Source: an uncultured Dehalococcoidia bacterium
GTDB lineage: Bacteria; Chloroflexota; Dehalococcoidia; Lucifugimonadales; UBA3495
Reading direction: 5' to 3'
NCBI GenBank assembly: GCA_958296225.1
Contig: OY282456.1
Span: 806,001 to 870,000, forward strand
Length of the DNA: 64,000 bases
Part shown: positions 41,909 to 50,910 of the stretch, piece by piece
Numbering within the stretch: the stretch's first letter is position 1
Layout: each line of letters starts with the position of its first letter
Made by a program: the position numbers and the translations under genes
Notes under the pieces: model-generated
What the model was told of the DNA's origin: nothing
Databases searched by the model: none
What the model saw: only the letters and a program-made list of their open reading frames with translations

Positions 41909-42709
41909 TCAGGATTCCGGCTTCAGGAAAGCCAGAACGGCATCCACGAATCCCTCCGGGTCTTCGATTTGCGGGATGTGGCCGACGCCGGGCATAATGT
42001 GCATACGGGCGCGCACGATGTTGTTGTACAGCAGCTCCTCGCCGTCGCGGAGCCGGTCGATTTCGCCGTAGAGCACCAGGGTTTCCCGGGCCTTAACCTG
42101 CGGCAGGCGGGTCATAATGTCATACCAGGCCAGGGACTCGTGGAGCTTTTTGACCCAGGGGCCGGCCTGGGTGCGGGTGTCGTTGTTGGCGTCCACCCAT
42201 TCCTGCCTGGGTTCGGCAAAGGTGGTTGATTCGCGGCTCTGTTCCAGAGTGCGGGGGATGGGCATACCGTCGTCGTCATAGCCGGAAGCGGACTCGGCGA
42301 TGCGCTCCGGCGCGGTGCGGGCATCCCAAACGGGCGCGCCCACCAGAACCAGCTTGTCCAGCCGGTCGGGGAAAGAGGCGGCAAACTCGGTAGCGAGAAC
42401 CGCGCCGACGGAGTTGCCCACGTAATGCCCGCGGTGGATGTTCAGAATCTGGCAGGCGTCGTCAAGGGCCTGGGCGTAGTCGGGGATGTTGAAGTGTCGG
42501 GTGGGCTTGTCGGACTCGCCGTGGCCCAGCATATCGAAGGCGTAGCAGGTGTAATGCTGGCTGAAAGCGTCAATGACGCTGCTCCAGGCCCAGGTGGACG
42601 TGCCCAAAGGGTGGAGCATGACCAGCGGGTAGCCGGCGCCCTGCTTCACAAAGTGCATATTGCCTTCACGGGTAGGAACGGTGTTGGTAAGGTCGCGCCG
42701 CACGAACAT
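41909..42709 (-). CDS. Alpha/beta-fold hydrolase
   Basis: The 266-residue protein has VMLHPLGTSTWAW (oxyanion block), FDMLGHGESDKP, nucleophile elbow YVGNSVGAVLATEFA (Ser near residue 99), the acid in LYGEIDRLRDGEELL and the His in MPGVGHIPQIEDPEGFVDAVLAFL near the end. Unlike the 24055 protein it has a lid region (about 130-190). The likely start is the ATG at 42709 or MHFVKQG at 42658. Specific substrate unknown. Confidence 0.88.
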   Translation of the reverse strand: MFVRRDLTNTVPTREGNMHFVKQGAGYPLVMLHPLGTSTWAWSSVIDAFSQHYTCYAFDMLGHGESDKPTRHFNIPDYAQALDDACQILNIHRGHYVGNSVGAVLATEFAASFPDRLDKLVLVGAPVWDARTAPERIAESASGYDDDGMPIPRTLEQSRESTTFAEPRQEWVDANNDTRTQAGPWVKKLHESLAWYDIMTRLPQVKARETLVLYGEIDRLRDGEELLYNNIVRARMHIMPGVGHIPQIEDPEGFVDAVLAFLKPES

Positions 42710-42874
42710 AACGGTGGCCTCCTTGCTGCCTGTAGGCGAAGTGAAACGTAGTCCCTGCTGCCCGGAACCGGCCAGCCGGTTGCAACAATGCTAGCGATGG
42801 CCCTATGCAATGTCAATCTTAAGGTTGGAGTCCGCTTTTTTACATTGATTGAAAGGAACGCCGCTGGCATTTCT

Positions 42875-42889
42875 TTTCAGGTGGTTTGG
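42875..42889. repeat. IS-end-like relic
   Basis: TTTCAGGTGGTTTGG is identical to the inner half of the right terminal repeat (in inverted orientation) of the 795-bp element at 20595-21389; the outer half is degenerate (AAGGAACG lies further upstream). Confidence 0.5.
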
Positions 42890-42936
42890 CCGCAATGTCG
42901 TCTCTCCGGCTTGCACCCGGAGAGACGACATTGCGG
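42890..42936. terminator. 20-bp perfect inverted repeat, terminator after the giant surface-protein gene
   Basis: Arms 42890-42909 and 42917-42936 are perfectly complementary over 20 nt (CCGCAATGTCGTCTCTCCGG), with a 7-nt loop. It lies 33 nt beyond the stop of the minus-strand gene at 42970 and upstream of the hydrolase start, so it should block transcription from the surface-protein gene into the hydrolase gene. Confidence 0.75.
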
Positions 42937-42969
42937 GAATTACGGTGAGAGTACGGGAGGGCCGGCGGG

Positions 42970-45900
42970 TTACTGCGACAGTACGTAGGCTGCCGCAAAG
43001 GCCCCGAACTCGGTCACGCCGGCGGCGCAAACCCTCCGCCCCACGGCGTCATACTCCGCGCCCGGCACCGCCTGCCAGCCGCCGCCGGATTCAGCATCAC
43101 CATACCGCAGCAGCGTCAGCCGGCGTTCCCCGGCCTCCTCCGCCAGCGCCCGGGCCACCGGCAGGCAGACGGTCAGGCCCGATGCCGGCACGTCCGCCGG
43201 GGCGGCGATGCTGACGATGGCCTGCGCCGCCCCGTTCCGCCCCAGGCCGTAGCCCGCCGCCGTGCGCGGCACGCCATAGGCCGGCGATACCCGGACCACG
43301 CCGTGCGCCGTCAAATCGGCCGGCGCGGTTGGCGTTACGGTTACGCCCCAGCGCGCTCCCGGCTCCGTGATTACCGTCAGCGCCGGCGGGATTGTGTCGC
43401 CAGCCTGCCGGCTGTCCCCGGTGTCCGTTACCGACACCAGCACGGAGCCGTAGCCACGGTTGGGGCCGTAGTGCGCCAGCGTCGCGCTTTCGTCCGTATG
43501 GTTGGCGTCGCCGGCGATGGCGATGCTTACCGTCTGCCACTGCTCCCAGTCGGCGGCGGTGAAACGCAGCTCGGCGGGAGTCGGTTTCACGTCCGGGTTG
43601 TCGCTGCGGATTCTGATCGTGGCACCGCGGCCGGCGGGCCGGCCGGCCAGGCGCACCCGGTAGCTGGCGGTATGGCCCTCCGGCAACGCAATGTGCCGGG
43701 CGTCAAAGCGGATGTTCAGGTTGTAGATGATGGGCGGCCGCTCAGGCTCGGTCTCAGGCGCGACGGCGGCGGGCTGGCCGGCGATGAAGGGTGAAAACTC
43801 GCTTACCGTGCCGCAAACCTGGTCGCCCCGCGGCCCCGAACCCGGCACCACCTGCCAGCGGCCGGAGCGGTAGTGCAGCAGCTGCGTGGCGCCGTCGCCC
43901 CGGGGCAGGCAGATTTCCAGCCCGCCCGCCGGCACGGAATCCGGCTCAATGTCCACCAGCGTATCGCCGTCCAGAGTGAAGCCGGAAAGCGTGGTTGGGG
44001 TGTCCTCCGGCGGCACGCTGAACGTAATGGTCAAGTCCCCGGCCAGGCTTTGCAGCGTATTGACCGTCACCCCGTCGGGAACGCCGGCCGTGCCGGCCAC
44101 CGTAAGCGTGTGGGTGTCGATAGCGTAGATTGTTATTGTTGAGGTGGCGGCCGGCGACGGCGGCGGCGGCGGCGTGATACGGATTCGCGCCGTCTCCTCG
44201 CTTTCGCTGGGGTCCGGCTCCCGCAGCAGCGCCGGCAGCAGCGTGACGGGGCTGGCGATGCCCCGGATAGTGGGGGTGTGCGTCAGCGTAAACGCATCGT
44301 GGAAGGCGTCATCGTCCGCCGTCGTGTTGACCATTACCGTCTGGGCGCTGCCGTAGTTCACAGTGGTAAAGGCCAGGGTCGCCGGGTTGACAGTGATTGC
44401 GGAGTTGCTGCTGGCGATGGCGACGGTTACAACATCCGCCGGCGGGTCATCCAGCACCACGGTGTAGGTGCCGTTGTCCCTCTCCTCGATAGACAACTGG
44501 CTCTCGCTGAAGGTGATAGCCGGCGCGGTGGTGTCCTGGACGGTTACGGTTACATCCTCGGCTGCCGTGGCGAAGTAGCCGCCGGTGGCGCTGGGCGTGT
44601 GCGTCAGCGTGTCGCTGTCGTTGGCAAGGTCGGCGTCGGCCACCGCCGTTACCGTTACCGTCTGCGCCGTGTTCCAGTTGGCGGCGTTGAAAGTTAGGGA
44701 CGCCGGGGTGGCGGCGGCCTCGCCGGTGTCGCCGGTGATAGCGACGGTTACGGGGGCCGAGGGCCGGTGGCTCAGTTTGACGGTATAAGTTTCGCCGGCG
44801 TCGTCGCCCTCGGTCACAGTGCGGGCGGTTTGCGACAGCATGAGGCTGCCCGTGTCGTCGTCCGTAACCGTTACGGACAGGGATTTGCTGATGCCGGCGT
44901 AGCCGCTGGCCGTGGCCCCCGCGTTGGCCGCCCGGTGGTCAATCCTGGCGGCGGCGTCCGCCAGGTCGTTGTCCGCCGCCGCCTTCACCTTTATCGTCTG
45001 CGCCGTTGACCAGTTCAGAGCAGTGAAAGTCAGCGCTTCGCTGGTGGAGAACGCAGTGGCGGCGTCGGGGCCGTCGATGGTCAAGTCGCCGGACGCGGTG
45101 ACGGTTACGGTTACGTTGGCCGTGGGCTGGGTAGCCAGCTGCACGGTGTAGTCCACGGTGACGCTGTTCTCCTCGGCTACGGTCAGCATGGATTCGGACA
45201 GGACGATGTTGGGCGCGTCGTCGTCCATAACGTTCACGGTCAGGGTGGCGTCGCTGACGTTTTCGTAGCCGCTGAGCGAGCCGCTGGCGTCGTGAGTGAG
45301 CGTTACGCTTTCGTTGACCGGGTTGCCGTCATCCGGCGCCTGGATGGTTACCGTCTGCGCCGTAGTGACCCCGGTGTTGAATCTCAGCGTTTCGCTGTTG
45401 CTGAACGTTGCGCCGGCGTCGGGGCCGTCGATGGTTACGGCGGCGTTGTTGCTGGTGATGGTGACGGTTACGGGAGCCAGGGGCGCGTTGCTCAGGCCCA
45501 CCTGGTAAGTGACGTTGCTGCCCTCCTCGTCGATGGACAGCGCGCCGCTGATGGCCGCGCCGCTTTGGGTTAGCACGATGCTGGGGCTGGTAGTATCGGT
45601 TACCGTTACGGACAGCTCAGCGTTGACGGCGCTGCTGAACAGGCTGTCCTGGCTGGACACTGTGTTGCTGGCGGCGTGGGTCAGGGTGTTGTTGAGGTCG
45701 TTAGACAGGTCGTCGTCGGTTGCGCCCTTGACCGTTACCGTTTGCGGCGTATTCCAGTTGGTCGTCGTGAAACTCAGCGTTTCGCTGTCGCTGAACGTAG
45801 CGCCGGCGTCGGGGCCGTCGATTTCCACGGCGTCGGTGGCGCTGCTGGTGATGGTTATGGTTACGCCGGCGGCCGGGCGGTGGCTCAGCTTGACGGTGTA

Positions 45901-48900
45901 GGTGGCGTTGCCGCCCTCGTCCACCGACAGGGCGGTTTCGGAGAGGATGATGGTTGGCGTGTCGTTGTCCGTAATCGTTACGGGCAGGGACTTGCTGACG
46001 CTGGCGTAGGCGCTGGCCGTGCCCGGCACCGCGTCGGCGGCGGCGTGGGCCAGCGTGGCGCTGCCGTCGGCGAGGTCGTCGTCCGCCGTCGCCCGCACCG
46101 TTACCGTTTGCAGTGTATCCCAGTTAGTCGTCAAGAAGCTCAGCGTTCGGCTGCTCCCGTAATTGCCGCTGCCGTCGTTGATTTCCAGGTCGCCGGACGC
46201 GGTGACGGTTACGGTTACGCCCGCCGTGGGCAGGGTAGCCAGGCGCACGCGGTAAGAGGCGGTAGCCCCGGTTACGGGCAGCGTGGTGATGGCGGCGTTG
46301 TTGGTGCCGTGCCACAGCACGATGTCCGGAGCGTCGTTGTCGTCAATGGTTACGGACAGGGATTTGCTGACGCTGCCATAGCCGCCGCCGCCGGCCGTGT
46401 GGGCCAGCGTAGCCGTTTCGTCCATTGCGTTGGCGTCATTCCCCGGCGCCTTTATCGTTACCGTCTGCGCCGTTGACCAGTTGGTAGTGGTGAAGGCTAT
46501 CGTTTCACTGGTAGAGAACACAGCGCCGGCGTCGGGGCCGTCAATCGTCAGGCCGGTGGCGGCGACGGTGACGGTCACCGCACCCGTCGGCTGGTGGCTC
46601 AGCGCCACATCATAAGTAACGTTGCTGCCCTCCTCATCTACCGTCAGCGCGGTTATGGCTATGTTGTTTTGGGTCAGGAGGATGCTGCCGGCGTCGTCGT
46701 CCGTAACGGTTACGGTGACAGATGCGGTAACGCCCGCAAAGCCGCTGCTGGCGCCGGCGGCGGTGTGGCTCAGGGTGACGCTTTCGTTAGCCAGGTTGGC
46801 GTCGCTGGCCGCCTTGACCGTTACCGTCTGCGCCGTATTCCAGTTGGTAGTTGAGAAGCTCAGCGTTTCGCTGCTGCTGAACACCGCGCCGGCGTCGGGG
46901 CCGTCAATGGTTACGTCGGCATTGTCGCTGGCGACGGTTACGGTTACCGCCGCATTGGGCCGGCCGCCCAGCCGCACGGTGTAGGTGGCGCTGTCGGTGT
47001 CCTCGTTCACGTCCAATGCGTCGGTGGAGAGCAGGATGGTGTCCCGGCCCTGCTTCAGGACGTCCAGGCCGTCGTACTTCAGCGCCGGGTACTGCGAATC
47101 GTAGCCGAAGTCCCAGGGGTTGTCGTTAGCGGATGTGCCGCCAACGTCCACGTTCCAGTTGGCGTAGATGCCGGTGTAGCCGGCGGGCGATTGCAGGTTG
47201 GCGGTGGTTTGGCCGGCGCCGGCGCTGGTGGTCGGGTCAGCGTCGGCGATGCCGCTGCTGTCGGTGTCCCAATAGCTGTCGGTGATGACGGCGCCGCTGG
47301 GATTATTGCCGGCCAGCCCGCCGGTGTTGGCGTTGGCGCCGGACGTTGCCGTTCCGGTGGAGTAGGAGGCCGTTATGGTGGGCGTGCCGGAGGTGGGCAG
47401 CTGGCCCACCAGCCCGCCAACGTAAGAGGCGGCGCTCGTGCCGCCGGACACTGCGCCGGTGGCATAGCTGGCCGTTACCGAGCCGGCGCCGGTCGCTACG
47501 ATGGTGCCTATACTCCCGACCAGGCCGCCGGCCCTAACATTCGTGGCCGTGTTGCTGGCCGTTACCGTCACGTCGGCGTAGCTGGCCCGCACTGTGCCAT
47601 AGGAAAAACCCACCAGCCCGCCGGCGTTCTTGGCTGCGCTGCCGGCGTTGCTGGAGGCCACGCTGCCCGTGGCCCAGCTGGATGTTACCGTTCCGGACGC
47701 CCCCAGCGTGCCCGTCAGCGCGCCGATGGCGGTATTGTCCGCCGCCCCGGTTACGCTGGCGTTGGGCAGTCCGATGCCGGTGACGGCGCCGGAAAGCGTG
47801 CCAAACAGGCCCACGGTGGCGATAGTAGCGCCGGAGTTGACGTGCAGGTTGGACAAGGTATGCCCGTTGCCCCGGAACGTGCCGCTGAACGGCACGCGGT
47901 CGGTTCCGATGGGCGTCCAGCCGGCGCCGCCGTTGTAATAAGCATCGTCGGTGCGGGCGGCCTGGCCGGTGTTAAAGTCCAGGTTCTGCCGCAGTTCGTA
48001 GCCGATGCAGGCGGCAGCGCAGCCCATCCCGGCGCTCACGCCGGGGAACGCATTGGCGTATTTGACGGCGCCCGCCCCCTTGACCGATGCGCCGTCGCCG
48101 TCCAAATCGTAGCGCATGGCGTCCAGCCGGGCCAGCGTCGTAATGTCAATCAGATTGTTGTCGTTGCCGTCGTAATCCACGGCGTTGCGCTGGGGGTTGC
48201 GCTGCGCCTGGATGCCAACGGCGTCCCGGCCGAATTGCAGGATGGGGTATTGGGAACTGGTGCCAAAGTCCCAGGGGTCATCGTTGCCGGTATTGCCGTC
48301 AACGTTCACGTTCCAGTTGAGGTAGATGCTGGAGCCGGTGCCGTAGGCGGTGGGCGATTGCAGCGCGCTGGCGCTCTGGCCCGCGCCGCCGCCGCCGGTG
48401 AGGGTGCAGACGCCGGTGCTCCAGTAGCTGTTGGTTATGGTGCCCTGGCTCGGCGCCAGGCAGTACGACAAAACGCCCTGGCCCGCCGTCGCGGAAACGG
48501 AACCGGCGGCGTAACTGGCGATGATTGTGCCGCCGACATTGCTGGTGACCAGCCCGCCGGCGGTGGTAAAAGTACCCCCGCTACTGACGGCAGCAGTGGA
48601 ATAAGAGGCGCGTATCGTCCCCGTGTTGGTGCTGACCAGCCCGCCGGGTCTGCCAAAATTGCCGGTGGCACTAACGGCGCCGCTGCTGACATAGACGGCG
48701 TTAATCGTGCCGCTGTTGTCGTGCGCCAGCGCGCCGGCATCCGCAGAGTAACCCGAAGTGCTCACCGAGGGGTTAAACAGTCCCAATGCGGTGACCGTAC
48801 TGCTGCTGCCCAATTCCGTGAATAGCCCGATCCCTCCACTAGCGGCGCTCGAGCTGATGGTCAGGTTGGAAATGGTATGGCCGTTGCCCTGGAAAGTGGA

Positions 48901-49668
48901 CGTGTAAGTACCGAGGGGCGACCAGTTGGGGTAAGCGTCGTTGCTGTCCACGTCGTCATCGCCGTCGGTGTCAAAGTCCAGGTCGGCCAGCAGCTCGTAG
49001 CCGGCGCAGGTAGCGGCGCAGCCCATCCGCCCGGTAGCGGAGGTTTCGCGGTTGGGGAAAGCGGCAACGTAATCGGCGTGGGTAGCATTGCCGTTGCCGT
49101 CCAGGTCGTGGCGGATGGCGTTCAGCTGGGCCAGGGTGGTGATGTCAATGAGGTTGTCGTCATCGGCGTCGTAGTCAACAGTACCCTTAACCTTGTGCGC
49201 GGCCTGAGCGGTAGCCAGCGTGCTGGGGAGGGTATAGTTGGTAGCGGAGGAGATGCCGCCGCCGTCCTGGTGCCGAAAGATGCCGGAGAGGGCGTTGGTG
49301 GCCACGGTGATGCCGTCGGCGTCCACATCGCCGACGACGACCCGGTAAGTGAAGTCAACGTTTGTGCTGAGTGGGCTATTGGTGTTCGAGTTGACAGTGC
49401 GTGTGTTGCTGCCAATGCCGATTCGCAGTCGGCCACTGCTGATGCCGTTGATAGTAGTATTAAAGGTCACCCGGACGGTGATGTCCTCGCTGGTGCCGTA
49501 AGTGTCACCCGAAGCCGGAGTGCTGGTGATGCTGATAGCGGTGATAGTGGCGGTGTGAGCGGCGGCCGGCCGCGCCTCCGGCAGCAGGATGCCGGCCAGG
49601 GCGGCCAGCACGACAAACAGGGCCAGCACAGCGCCGGCCAGCGCAAAGCGGATGCGGCGGGGCATCAT
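42970..49668 (-). CDS. Giant secreted surface protein with GLUG and nine Calx-beta-like repeats
   Basis: The 2,232-residue product starts with a signal peptide (RRIRFALAGAVLALFVVLAA, cut after ARPAAA). A Calx/cadherin-like domain (about 38-165) and two GLUG-type regions follow (about 170-480 and 500-860), each opening with a dockerin-like DYDADDDNLIDITTLAQLNAI or DYDGNDNNLIDITTLARLDAM. Nine repeats of about 115-120 residues come next, each ending in S-V-T-V-T-D-D-D and sharing TIDGPDAGAVFSSSETLSF and TNWNTAQTVTVKA, as in Calx-beta folds. The C-terminus has two copies of a small domain with LEICLPRG or LTVCLPVA and EFGAFAAAYVLSQ. There is no sortase or TM anchor. Likely a calcium-binding adhesin. 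A 12-C tract lies 17 nt before its ATG. Confidence 0.85.
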   Translation of the reverse strand: MMPRRIRFALAGAVLALFVVLAALAGILLPEARPAAAHTATITAISITSTPASGDTYGTSEDITVRVTFNTTINGISSGRLRIGIGSNTRTVNSNTNSPLSTNVDFTYRVVVGDVDADGITVATNALSGIFRHQDGGGISSATNYTLPSTLATAQAAHKVKGTVDYDADDDNLIDITTLAQLNAIRHDLDGNGNATHADYVAAFPNRETSATGRMGCAATCAGYELLADLDFDTDGDDDVDSNDAYPNWSPLGTYTSTFQGNGHTISNLTISSSAASGGIGLFTELGSSSTVTALGLFNPSVSTSGYSADAGALAHDNSGTINAVYVSSGAVSATGNFGRPGGLVSTNTGTIRASYSTAAVSSGGTFTTAGGLVTSNVGGTIIASYAAGSVSATAGQGVLSYCLAPSQGTITNSYWSTGVCTLTGGGGAGQSASALQSPTAYGTGSSIYLNWNVNVDGNTGNDDPWDFGTSSQYPILQFGRDAVGIQAQRNPQRNAVDYDGNDNNLIDITTLARLDAMRYDLDGDGASVKGAGAVKYANAFPGVSAGMGCAAACIGYELRQNLDFNTGQAARTDDAYYNGGAGWTPIGTDRVPFSGTFRGNGHTLSNLHVNSGATIATVGLFGTLSGAVTGIGLPNASVTGAADNTAIGALTGTLGASGTVTSSWATGSVASSNAGSAAKNAGGLVGFSYGTVRASYADVTVTASNTATNVRAGGLVGSIGTIVATGAGSVTASYATGAVSGGTSAASYVGGLVGQLPTSGTPTITASYSTGTATSGANANTGGLAGNNPSGAVITDSYWDTDSSGIADADPTTSAGAGQTTANLQSPAGYTGIYANWNVDVGGTSANDNPWDFGYDSQYPALKYDGLDVLKQGRDTILLSTDALDVNEDTDSATYTVRLGGRPNAAVTVTVASDNADVTIDGPDAGAVFSSSETLSFSTTNWNTAQTVTVKAASDANLANESVTLSHTAAGASSGFAGVTASVTVTVTDDDAGSILLTQNNIAITALTVDEEGSNVTYDVALSHQPTGAVTVTVAATGLTIDGPDAGAVFSTSETIAFTTTNWSTAQTVTIKAPGNDANAMDETATLAHTAGGGGYGSVSKSLSVTIDDNDAPDIVLWHGTNNAAITTLPVTGATASYRVRLATLPTAGVTVTVTASGDLEINDGSGNYGSSRTLSFLTTNWDTLQTVTVRATADDDLADGSATLAHAAADAVPGTASAYASVSKSLPVTITDNDTPTIILSETALSVDEGGNATYTVKLSHRPAAGVTITITSSATDAVEIDGPDAGATFSDSETLSFTTTNWNTPQTVTVKGATDDDLSNDLNNTLTHAASNTVSSQDSLFSSAVNAELSVTVTDTTSPSIVLTQSGAAISGALSIDEEGSNVTYQVGLSNAPLAPVTVTITSNNAAVTIDGPDAGATFSNSETLRFNTGVTTAQTVTIQAPDDGNPVNESVTLTHDASGSLSGYENVSDATLTVNVMDDDAPNIVLSESMLTVAEENSVTVDYTVQLATQPTANVTVTVTASGDLTIDGPDAATAFSTSEALTFTALNWSTAQTIKVKAAADNDLADAAARIDHRAANAGATASGYAGISKSLSVTVTDDDTGSLMLSQTARTVTEGDDAGETYTVKLSHRPSAPVTVAITGDTGEAAATPASLTFNAANWNTAQTVTVTAVADADLANDSDTLTHTPSATGGYFATAAEDVTVTVQDTTAPAITFSESQLSIEERDNGTYTVVLDDPPADVVTVAIASSNSAITVNPATLAFTTVNYGSAQTVMVNTTADDDAFHDAFTLTHTPTIRGIASPVTLLPALLREPDPSESEETARIRITPPPPPSPAATSTITIYAIDTHTLTVAGTAGVPDGVTVNTLQSLAGDLTITFSVPPEDTPTTLSGFTLDGDTLVDIEPDSVPAGGLEICLPRGDGATQLLHYRSGRWQVVPGSGPRGDQVCGTVSEFSPFIAGQPAAVAPETEPERPPIIYNLNIRFDARHIALPEGHTASYRVRLAGRPAGRGATIRIRSDNPDVKPTPAELRFTAADWEQWQTVSIAIAGDANHTDESATLAHYGPNRGYGSVLVSVTDTGDSRQAGDTIPPALTVITEPGARWGVTVTPTAPADLTAHGVVRVSPAYGVPRTAAGYGLGRNGAAQAIVSIAAPADVPASGLTVCLPVARALAEEAGERRLTLLRYGDAESGGGWQAVPGAEYDAVGRRVCAAGVTEFGAFAAAYVLSQ

Positions 49669-49685
49669 TCTACACCCCCAAAGTC

Positions 49686-49697
49686 GGGGGGGGGGGG
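49686..49697 (-). repeat. Homopolymeric tract of 12 C (12 G on the plus strand) before the surface-protein gene
   Basis: On the minus strand 12 consecutive C lie 17 nt upstream of the ATG at 49668, in the position of the leader or core promoter. The same length and coding-strand base occur at 35597-35608. Confidence 0.9.
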
Positions 49698-49936
49698 CAG
49701 GATTCGGGCAGTCATTCGGGCAGGCATCGGGGCGTCCTCTCTACAACATCAGCAGCAGCCGGCGTCGGGCCGGCATTGGTTAATCCGTAGAGGATTATAG
49801 CCCTAGAATGGGGCGGGGGATAGCCCACCCGCGGCCCGGGCCGCCCCCGCCCGCCGCCGCCCCGCAGTGTTTGCCCCCCGGAAACGAAAGGCTGCCCGTA
49901 ACGCTGCCGCTTTCGGCAAATACCCGGCGCTTGTGC

Positions 49937-49942
49937 TATAAT
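49937..49942 (+). promoter_or_regulatory. Promoter -10 of rpmB
   Basis: TATAAT with a TGC extension (TGTGCTATAATGCGG), 29 bp before the rpmB ATG. The -35 is weak, as expected of extended -10 promoters. Confidence 0.65.
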
Positions 49943-49971
49943 GCGGCCACCAGCAGGACAGGACCGAGATT

Positions 49972-50184
49972 ATGCAGTGCCAGATTTGCAAGAAGGCCGG
50001 TATGACCGGCAACAACGTGAGCCACTCCAACCGCCGGACCAAGACGCGGTGGCAGGCCAACGTCCACAAGCAGACCCTCGTCATTGACGGCAAGCCGACG
50101 CGGGTCAAGATTTGCTCGCGATGCCTGCGGACGATGTACAAGCCGCCGCGGGCCGGCAAGGCCAGAACCCGGCCGGCGGCGTAA
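49972..50184 (+). CDS. rpmB: 50S ribosomal protein bL28
   Basis: The 70-residue product starts MQCQICKKAGMTGNNVSHSNRRTK, the L28 signature, and has KICSRCLRTM near residue 46. The C-x2-C pairs show the zinc-binding (C+) form. It sits in the large ribosomal subunit near the E site. Monocistronic with its own promoter; a hairpin separates it from the convergent rpe. Confidence 0.96.
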   Translation: MQCQICKKAGMTGNNVSHSNRRTKTRWQANVHKQTLVIDGKPTRVKICSRCLRTMYKPPRAGKARTRPAA

Positions 50185-50189
50185 CGGCA

Positions 50190-50213
50190 AGGGGCGGACG
50201 ATGATTCGCCCCT
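50190..50213. terminator. Bidirectional hairpin between rpmB and rpe
   Basis: AGGGGCG (50190-50196) and CGCCCCT (50207-50213) form a 7-bp stem around GACGATGATT. It ends in the last bases of rpe. Related in sequence to the hairpins at 34659 and 38464. Confidence 0.6.
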
Positions 50214-50910
50214 ACGCAGCTCCCGGCGTTAAACCCGCCACGCTGGCCCGCAGCGCGGCCAGCGCCTCAGCCACCGGCTGCTCCCGGTTAAAGATGGCGG
50301 TTCCCGCAACCAGAATCTGCGCGCCGGCGGCTACCGAATCCTGCGCCGTGGCGCCGGCTTTCACGCCCCCGTCCACTTCCAGCTGCACGGCGTACCCGTT
50401 TTCGGCGATGGTACGGTGCAGACGCCGCAGCTTGCCCAGCGCCGACGGGATGAAAGACTGGCCGCCGAAACCCGGATTCACCGCCATCACCAATACGATG
50501 TCCAGGTCGGGCAGCACTTCCTCCACCGCCGAGAGGGGCGTTGCCGGGTTGATGGCCACTCCCACCTGACAGCCCTGCTCCTTGATGTAGCCCACGGTGC
50601 GATGGAGATGGGCGCAGGCTTCGGCGTGGACCAGCACCTGGTCGGTGGCGTCTTTGACCAGTCCGGGGAGCAGGCGGGCCGGCTCGTGCACCATCAGGTG
50701 CAAGTTGAGCGGCAGGCCGGTGGCAGCGCGGATGGCGTCCACCACCACCTCGCCAAAAGAGATGTTGGGGACGAAGCGGCCATCCATCACGTCCACGTGA
50801 ATCAGGTCGGCGCCGGCGGCCTCGGCGTCCTGCACCTGCCGGGCCAGCCGGCCGAAATCGGCGGCCAGCACCGACGGCGCGATTTGCACCTGAGGGGCGG
50901 TAGTCGTCAT
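50212..50910 (-). CDS. rpe: Ribulose-phosphate 3-epimerase
   Basis: The 232-residue TIM barrel has APSVLAADFGRLARQV, LIHVDVMDGRFVPNISFG (metal ligands His and Asp), LNLHLMVHEP, MAVNPGFGGQSFIPSALGKL and LEVDGGV, then LVAGTAIF. It interconverts ribulose 5-phosphate and xylulose 5-phosphate in the pentose phosphate pathway. Its start overlaps the argH stop by one base, so the two genes are probably co-transcribed. Confidence 0.96.
   Translation of the reverse strand: MTTTAPQVQIAPSVLAADFGRLARQVQDAEAAGADLIHVDVMDGRFVPNISFGEVVVDAIRAATGLPLNLHLMVHEPARLLPGLVKDATDQVLVHAEACAHLHRTVGYIKEQGCQVGVAINPATPLSAVEEVLPDLDIVLVMAVNPGFGGQSFIPSALGKLRRLHRTIAENGYAVQLEVDGGVKAGATAQDSVAAGAQILVAGTAIFNREQPVAEALAALRASVAGLTPGAA

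Noticed and set aside
42970..49668. Repeated DNA units considered as a CRISPR-like array
   Set aside because: The repeats are about 350 bp, in frame and degenerate, and encode Calx-beta domains; no short direct repeats with unique spacers were seen anywhere in the window.
43000..49800. Many plus-strand frames of up to 544 codons across the giant surface-protein gene
   Set aside because: Gly/Ala/Val-rich translations that repeat with the same period as the minus-strand repeats; shadows of the real gene.
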